The notes beneath the pieces were generated by a model. That model was not told the origin of the DNA. It saw only the letters and a program-made list of their open reading frames with translations, and did not search any database. Of a DNA stretch of 30,038 nucleotides, positions 25,614 to 30,038 are shown one piece after another (position 1 is the first letter of the stretch; the number at the start of each line of letters is the position of its first letter). This DNA is from a bacterium (lineage in GTDB: Bacteria; Actinomycetota; Acidimicrobiia; Acidimicrobiales; UBA8592), in contig PATL01000041.1 in assembly GCA_002713605.1 (NCBI GenBank), positions 18,050 through 48,087 of the forward strand. The letters are read 5' to 3'. A program made the translations under genes and the position numbers.

Positions 25614-26806
25614 AAAAACCTAAGAAAAAACCTATCAATAGATTTTGGAGTATCGATGAAGAAACTATTTTTTTGAATCATGGTTCATTTGGATCTACAC
25701 CGAAAATAGTACTAGAAGAACAAAATCGATGGAGGATGATGGTTGAGAAAGATCCTGTAAAGTTCTATGAGGAGGTTGCCCCTAAAGCACTATTAGATGC
25801 TAGAATAGCAATTGCAAATTTTGTTAAATGTAATTATGATGATTTAGCATTGATTGAAAATGCCACATCAGGAGTAAACACTGTATTGAGATCTTTAGAT
25901 TTCAATAAAAATGACGAGATATTAATTCCCAATCATGCATACCAGGCTTGTAGAAATACTGTAGATTATGTTTCCAAAAAGACTGGTGCGAGAGTTATTA
26001 CTTGCGATATACCTTTTCCAATTGATAATGAAGAAATCATAATTGAAAGGATAATGAATTGTGTTACAGAAAGAACAAAATTGGCATTAATTGATACGGT
26101 TACTAGTCCAACTGGAATAAAAATGCCTTTTGAAAAATTAGTAAAATTGTTAGAAGAAAAAGGAGTTATGGTACTTCTTGATGCTGCCCATGGAATAGGG
26201 ATGATTCCTCTAAATATAGAAAAGATAGGTGCATCATTTACAACTAGCAACTGCCATAAATGGCTGTGTGCACCTAAAGGTTCGGCATTTTTACATGTCA
26301 GAAAAGATTTGCAAGAATCAATACATCCTCTAACTATAAGTCATGGAATGACTATTCCTTTGGAAGGAACATCAAGATTTCGTCATGAATTCGATTGGAC
26401 TGGGACAAGAGATATTTCTGCATGGTGCGTAATTCCCTTTGTAATTAGTGAAATAAGTAAGATAGTTGGAATGAAATGGGAGGAAATTATGGAGCATAAT
26501 AATAACCTAGTAATAGAAGCTAGAAGATATATTTGTGAAAGATTAGACATTATTCCTCCTTGTCCCGATAATATGCTATCAAGTATAGCAACAATAAAAC
26601 TGGATTTTGATGACTTCACTAATCTTTCAGTTCATGAACAAGATTCGATACACAAAGAGCTTCTAGAAGAATATAATATACAAGTACCAGTGTGGTATTG
26701 GCCAAATCCCGAAGGAAGATATATTCGCATTTCTGCACAGATATATAACCACTTAGATGAGTATAAATATTTGGCATTTGCATTGGAAAATGTCTGTGGA
26801 AATTAA
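25610..26806 (+). CDS. PLP-dependent class V aminotransferase (isopenicillin-N epimerase-like)
   Basis: 398 aa, fold type I PLP enzyme. Signatures: IFLNHGSFGSTPK at the N-terminus, NATSGVNTVLRSL, DTVTSPTGIKMPFEKL, LLDAAHGIGM (Asp holding the pyridine N), and the Schiff-base lysine in SNCHKWLCAPKGSAFL. The FDWTGTRDISAW motif is typical of the CefD/EgtE-like branch, distinct from cysteine desulfurases, which have a loop cysteine that is not apparent here. Begins at the ATG overlapping the lipB stop (ATGA), so it is coupled to the lipoylation genes. A link to lipoyl sulfur or to amino-acid degradation feeding the dehydrogenase is inference; the substrate is unknown. Confidence 0.85.
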   Translation: MKKPKKKPINRFWSIDEETIFLNHGSFGSTPKIVLEEQNRWRMMVEKDPVKFYEEVAPKALLDARIAIANFVKCNYDDLALIENATSGVNTVLRSLDFNKNDEILIPNHAYQACRNTVDYVSKKTGARVITCDIPFPIDNEEIIIERIMNCVTERTKLALIDTVTSPTGIKMPFEKLVKLLEEKGVMVLLDAAHGIGMIPLNIEKIGASFTTSNCHKWLCAPKGSAFLHVRKDLQESIHPLTISHGMTIPLEGTSRFRHEFDWTGTRDISAWCVIPFVISEISKIVGMKWEEIMEHNNNLVIEARRYICERLDIIPPCPDNMLSSIATIKLDFDDFTNLSVHEQDSIHKELLEEYNIQVPVWYWPNPEGRYIRISAQIYNHLDEYKYLAFALENVCGN

Positions 26807-26842
26807 GCAATAGTTCAAGATGTCTAGTTCTCACGGGGTTTC

Positions 26843-27415
26843 ATGCCATCCGCTGTTGTAGCCATGACGGGGGCTTCCGGCGCACAATACGCAGTACGTC
26901 TAGTGGAAGCACTTTCTGAGGCCGGTTGGGATGTTGATTTAATTATCACAAAAACTGGTGCAATCAATCTACACCTTGAATGTGATATGACGCCTGAAAA
27001 TTTATCCAGAATCAAAGGAGTTACTTTGCACGATAATCATAATTTAGCTGCTAAACCAGCGTCAGGTTCTGCAAAATATGACGCATACATTATTTGCCCC
27101 AGTAGCGGAACAACAATCGGAAAAATTGCTGCAGGAATCTCGGATAATCTAGCAACAAGAAGTGCCCTTGTTGCTCTGAAAGAAAGAAGAAAGTTGATTC
27201 TAGTACCCAGAGAAACTCCTTTTGCAACCGCTCATCTAGAAGCAATGACAAAAATGTCAACGTGGGGAGTAATTATACTCCCTGCTAGCCCTGGATTTTA
27301 TCATAAACCAGAAACTATTGGAGAATTGATAGATTTTGTAGTGGCAAGAATTTTGGATCAACTGGATATTGATCATGATTTAAGTCAAAGGTGGTCAGGG
27401 GAAGAAGTCAGATAA
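26843..27415 (+). CDS. ubiX: Flavin prenyltransferase (UbiX/PAD1 family)
   Basis: 190 aa; makes prenylated FMN from FMN and dimethylallyl phosphate, the cofactor of UbiD decarboxylases. Signatures: VVAMTGASGAQYAVRLVEAL (FMN-binding Rossmann start), ITKTGAINL, CPSSGTTIGKIAAGISDNL, and RRKLILVPRETPFATAHLEAM, the conserved UbiX core. The ATG at 26843 is 36 bp after the aminotransferase stop and lacks a strong ribosome site. No ubiD-like gene is in the window. In archaea prFMN is needed by the anhydromevalonate-phosphate decarboxylase of the modified mevalonate pathway, a plausible role, but the partner would be elsewhere. Confidence 0.93.
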   Translation: MPSAVVAMTGASGAQYAVRLVEALSEAGWDVDLIITKTGAINLHLECDMTPENLSRIKGVTLHDNHNLAAKPASGSAKYDAYIICPSSGTTIGKIAAGISDNLATRSALVALKERRKLILVPRETPFATAHLEAMTKMSTWGVIILPASPGFYHKPETIGELIDFVVARILDQLDIDHDLSQRWSGEEVR

Positions 27416-27425
27416 CGAGAATATC

Positions 27426-27926
27426 TTAATTCTTACAGAAATCAACTATTTCTTGATAGTTAGGCTCGATACCTGGATTTTCTGCAACCCAACAATAACC
27501 AATTTTCCCGTCTTCGTTAATGACAAATACTGATCTTTGGGCAGCCTTATATCCAGGCATGACAAAATCAATCTCAACTCCATAAGAATTTGTCGCATCC
27601 CTATTAACATCGGAAAGTAATGGGAAACCTATTGAGTTTTTTTTAGAAAATTCGTTATTAGAAAATATTGAATCTACACTGATTCCGAAAACTTCAGCCT
27701 CTAGATTATCAAAATCATTCATGAAGTTAGTGAAAGTACACATTTCAGTAGTACAAACACCAGTAAAGGCTGCAGGATAGAATACTAAAACTACCTTATT
27801 TCCAATTGAGTCACTTAAAGTAACCATATTTCTGTCATTCGCCATCAAAGTAAAGTCAGGTGCTGGGTCGCCTACTGATACCATACCACTTGCGGAAGGA
27901 AGGGGACATTCAAAGATAACCGTCAT
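27426..27926 (-). CDS. Peroxiredoxin, BCP/AhpE-like
   Basis: Thiol peroxidase of 166 aa (152 if the ATG at 27884 is used). After VGDPAPDFTL comes the peroxidatic motif P-A-A-F-T-G-V-C (PxxxTxxC, C58) with a second cysteine five residues later (C63, CTTEMC), the spacing of 2-Cys BCP/PrxQ enzymes. Then FGISVDSIFSN and FPLLSD, ending in YCWVAENPGIEPNYQEI, typical of archaeal AhpE/BCP-like members. The extra N-terminal 14 residues are not family-like, so initiation at 27884 (MVSVGDPAPDF) is possible, but neither ATG has a clear ribosome site. Convergent with ubiX (10-bp gap) and divergent from a thioredoxin-like gene only 15 bp away, which is a plausible reductant. Confidence 0.92.
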   Translation of the reverse strand: MTVIFECPLPSASGMVSVGDPAPDFTLMANDRNMVTLSDSIGNKVVLVFYPAAFTGVCTTEMCTFTNFMNDFDNLEAEVFGISVDSIFSNNEFSKKNSIGFPLLSDVNRDATNSYGVEIDFVMPGYKAAQRSVFVINEDGKIGYCWVAENPGIEPNYQEIVDFCKN

Positions 27927-27941
27927 CAGGAGTTAATTAAA

Positions 27942-28253
27942 ATGAATGAAATTGTATCAATTGATGATTGGAAAACGGTTAATCGAATGTATAATTATTT
28001 GCTCTTAATAACGAAAGAATCTTGTGAAGATTGCAAAGAAGTTGAAGAATATCTAGAAATTAATAATAATAAAATCAAAGAATATAATATTAAAAAGATA
28101 AATTTGGACAATACGGAATCTAAACAATTGATAGATTCTCTAAAATGGATCAAAATTGAAGTTGACTTTGTACCATTTTGGAGTTTAATAATTGATTCTA
28201 AAAGAATAAAATCAGTTAGAGGTAATATTGAGCGAGTTAAAGAAATTCTATGA
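27942..28253 (+). CDS. Small thioredoxin-like protein (CEDC)
   Basis: 103 aa with a thioredoxin-fold pattern: strand YLLLITKES, then C28-E-D-C31 heading a helix (KEVEEYLE), strand IKKINLD, helix, DFVPFWSLIID with the cis-proline candidate P78, and a glycine-ending last strand. The CxxC and cis-Pro positions are right for a thiol-disulfide oxidoreductase. No signal peptide, so cytoplasmic. Good ribosome site GGAG about 9 nt before the ATG. Divergent 15 bp from the peroxiredoxin, suggesting it reduces that enzyme; this is an inference. Its stop TGA directly abuts the stop of argS. Confidence 0.75.
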   Translation: MNEIVSIDDWKTVNRMYNYLLLITKESCEDCKEVEEYLEINNNKIKEYNIKKINLDNTESKQLIDSLKWIKIEVDFVPFWSLIIDSKRIKSVRGNIERVKEIL

Positions 28254-29981
28254 TCACATTTTTTCGGGTGTTTCGATACCTAAAAGTCCAAGTCCTGTTC
28301 TCAAAGTTCTTGCTGTTAAATTACAAAGAGCTAATCTACTACTCATTGTTTTTTTGTCATCTGGTATCAGAACAGGACAGTTCTCATAAAATGAAGCAAA
28401 ATCTTGTGCCAAATGATGTAAGTAAACTGCTAAACGATGAGGGCTATAACTACTAATTGTATCATCTATTGATTCAGAAAAACCAATTATGGATTTACAT
28501 AGTGACATTTCAAAATCATTGCCTATAATAATCTCTGACTCCAAGGTTGATTCGCGAGAAATAGAGGATTTACGGAAAATGCTGCAGATTCTAGCATATG
28601 CATACTGAAGGTATGGGGCAGTATTTCCCTCGAAAGAAAGCATTTTATCCCAATCAAAAATATAATTCTTATTCCTATCAATGGATAAATCAGCGTACTT
28701 TATTGCACCGATTCCTATCATCTTAGAAACTTCATTGCGGTCCGAATCAGACATAGAAGGATTCTTCTCAAGAATCAGTTTTTCAGCCCTTGAAATTGAT
28801 TCTTCTAGTAATTCTTTCAGAGTTATCGCTTTACCTTTCCGACTAGCTAATTTTTTACCGTCAGATCCCATTACCAATCCAAATGGCACATGTACGGCTT
28901 TGATCTTATCATCCATAAATCCTGCATCATGAGCTACCTGGAAAACCATTGAAAAATGTTGAGACTGTTCAGCACCGACGACATACAGCATCTCATCACA
29001 TCCAATTGATTCAACACGGTTGATAATACATGCAAGATCAGTAGTAGCATAATTGAAACCACCGTCTCCTTTACGAATAATAAGAGGTAGAGGTTCATTT
29101 TCACGATTAAACCATCCATCAGGGAATACAACTAAAGCACCATCACTTTCAACGATTAGATTCTTAGAAGTGAGACGTTCTACTACTTCAGGAAGTAAAT
29201 CCTCGTAAATAGATTCTCCAGCTAAATTATCATCATTAAGAAGAACATCTAGCATTCTATAAACTGAGTTGAAGTGGATAAGTGAATGATTGACTAAACT
29301 CTGCCAAAGATTGATTGTTTCAGGATCCTTAGATTGAAGTTTAACAACCCTTTTTCTTGAACGATTTGCGAAATCATCAATATTATCAAATTTATATCTT
29401 GCTTCTTTATAAAATGTTGAAAGATCTATCTCTCCTACGTTATTATTTTCACATTCAATAAAATGTTCTATTAACATACCAAAAGGAGTGCCCCAGTCGC
29501 CAATATGATTTTCACCAATTACATTATGCCCCTTAAACAATAAGATTCGTGACAAAGCATCGCCAATTACAGTAGAACGAAGATGCCCCACATGCATTCT
29601 TTTTGCGATATTAGGAGACGAATAATCAATAACAATAGTTTTCTCATCTTCTAATTCTACTCCTAACCTAGAATCTGAATTTATAAAAGAAATTTGCTTA
29701 GAAAGCCAAGAATTATTGGCCTTGAAATTTAGAAAGCCATTTACCACATTTATTTCAACAATTTCTAATAAATCAGAATCTACATTTTCTGCAATTTCAA
29801 TAGCTATATCATTTGGAGATTTTCTTAAAACCTTAGAAAAAGAATGACAAGGTAAAGTAACATCTCCATGTATTTTATCTGTAGAAGTCCCCAAAAAATC
29901 TAGCCATTTAGTTTCATTCAATTCTAATTTATGCATAGTAACTGATAGTTTGGAGACTATTTCGTTACGAAGTGCCCTCAT
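28254..29981 (-). CDS. argS: Arginyl-tRNA synthetase
   Basis: 575 aa class I synthetase charging tRNA-Arg. The N-terminal Add1-type domain is followed by SSPNIAKRMHVGHLRST, with the HIGH motif as HVGH, HIGDWGTPFG, GEQSQHF-like GAEQSQHFSMVF, and GSDGKKLASRKGKAITL in the place of KMSKS, which ArgRS commonly lacks in canonical form. The C-terminal anticodon-binding domain ends with NTAPYLQYAYARICSI and LGLLGIETPEKM, typical for the family. The start chosen is the ATG at 29981, four nt after GGTGA; the ATG at 29999 overlaps the end of the upstream gene and has no such site. Convergent with the thioredoxin-like gene with zero spacing between stops. Confidence 0.96.
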   Translation of the reverse strand: MRALRNEIVSKLSVTMHKLELNETKWLDFLGTSTDKIHGDVTLPCHSFSKVLRKSPNDIAIEIAENVDSDLLEIVEINVVNGFLNFKANNSWLSKQISFINSDSRLGVELEDEKTIVIDYSSPNIAKRMHVGHLRSTVIGDALSRILLFKGHNVIGENHIGDWGTPFGMLIEHFIECENNNVGEIDLSTFYKEARYKFDNIDDFANRSRKRVVKLQSKDPETINLWQSLVNHSLIHFNSVYRMLDVLLNDDNLAGESIYEDLLPEVVERLTSKNLIVESDGALVVFPDGWFNRENEPLPLIIRKGDGGFNYATTDLACIINRVESIGCDEMLYVVGAEQSQHFSMVFQVAHDAGFMDDKIKAVHVPFGLVMGSDGKKLASRKGKAITLKELLEESISRAEKLILEKNPSMSDSDRNEVSKMIGIGAIKYADLSIDRNKNYIFDWDKMLSFEGNTAPYLQYAYARICSIFRKSSISRESTLESEIIIGNDFEMSLCKSIIGFSESIDDTISSYSPHRLAVYLHHLAQDFASFYENCPVLIPDDKKTMSSRLALCNLTARTLRTGLGLLGIETPEKM

Positions 29982-29989
29982 TAAATCAC

Positions 29990-30038
29990 CTAGGACCATG
30001 CATATCTTAACATTGCCGCAATTCCACCAAAAGAAGTA
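29990..30038 (-). CDS. 3' end of an upstream gene (partial, C-terminal 15 residues)
   Basis: A frame open to the window edge ends TSFGGIAAMLRYAWS before TAG at 29992-29990. The argS ribosome site GGTGA begins at 29990, sharing the last base of this stop, the same coupling seen elsewhere here, which supports a genuine co-transcribed upstream gene. Too short to identify; a second frame (in frame with argS) is also open. Confidence 0.45.
   Translation of the reverse strand, partial: TSFGGIAAMLRYAWS

Noticed and set aside
28840..28870. Missing canonical KMSKS in ArgRS
   Set aside because: Most arginyl-tRNA synthetases lack the canonical KMSKS and have a lysine elsewhere; not evidence of inactivity.

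Overview
The window looks like a chromosomal segment of an uncultivated marine archaeon, most plausibly Poseidoniia (Marine Group II, or the related MGIII). This assignment is inference. It rests on an XPD/Rad3-type helicase, archaeal TATA-like boxes about 24-27 nt before leaderless starts, Shine-Dalgarno sites of GGTGA/GGAGG type inside operons, very large secreted Ca-binding/Ig-like surface proteins, low GC, and bacterial-type metabolic genes (GdhA, LipA/LipB, branched-chain oxoacid dehydrogenase, FolB). No plasmid, phage, IS or CRISPR features were seen.

Layout. 1-567 (-): 5' part of glutamate dehydrogenase. 670-1986 (-): HD-domain phosphohydrolase whose conserved N-terminus lacks a normal start codon. 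2153-2732 (+): ribbon-helix-helix regulator with tandem 11-bp repeats in its promoter, then a small basic ORF containing a very strong GC hairpin. 2751-2773: a perfect intergenic hairpin. 2823-5373 (+): Fe-S superfamily 2 helicase and a small Hsp20-like protein. 5362-17361 (-): two giant surface-protein genes; the larger (about 2984 aa) carries thrombospondin-type-3-like repeats, a transglutaminase-like domain, about a dozen Ig-like modules, one transmembrane helix and a DUF4129-like cytoplasmic tail. 17479-17563 (+): tRNA-Leu(UAA). 17586-18750 (-): pterin pair (PTR1/FolM-like reductase and FolB-like aldolase).

18851-27415 (+) is a tightly packed cluster: lipA, E1 alpha, E1 beta, E2, E3, lipB, a class V aminotransferase and ubiX. 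It encodes a complete 2-oxoacid dehydrogenase complex of branched-chain type together with both enzymes that build its lipoyl cofactor. 27426-28253 holds a divergent peroxiredoxin / thioredoxin-like pair. 28254-29981 (-) is argS, whose stop abuts the thioredoxin-like stop, and 29990-30038 (-) is the tail of a further gene.

The most interesting points are the giant transglutaminase-like protein with two substituted catalytic positions, the self-sufficient lipoylation/oxoacid-dehydrogenase operon, the folM-like/folB-like pterin pair, the HD gene with an apparent AUC in place of AUG, and the regulator locus with operator-like repeats and hairpins.
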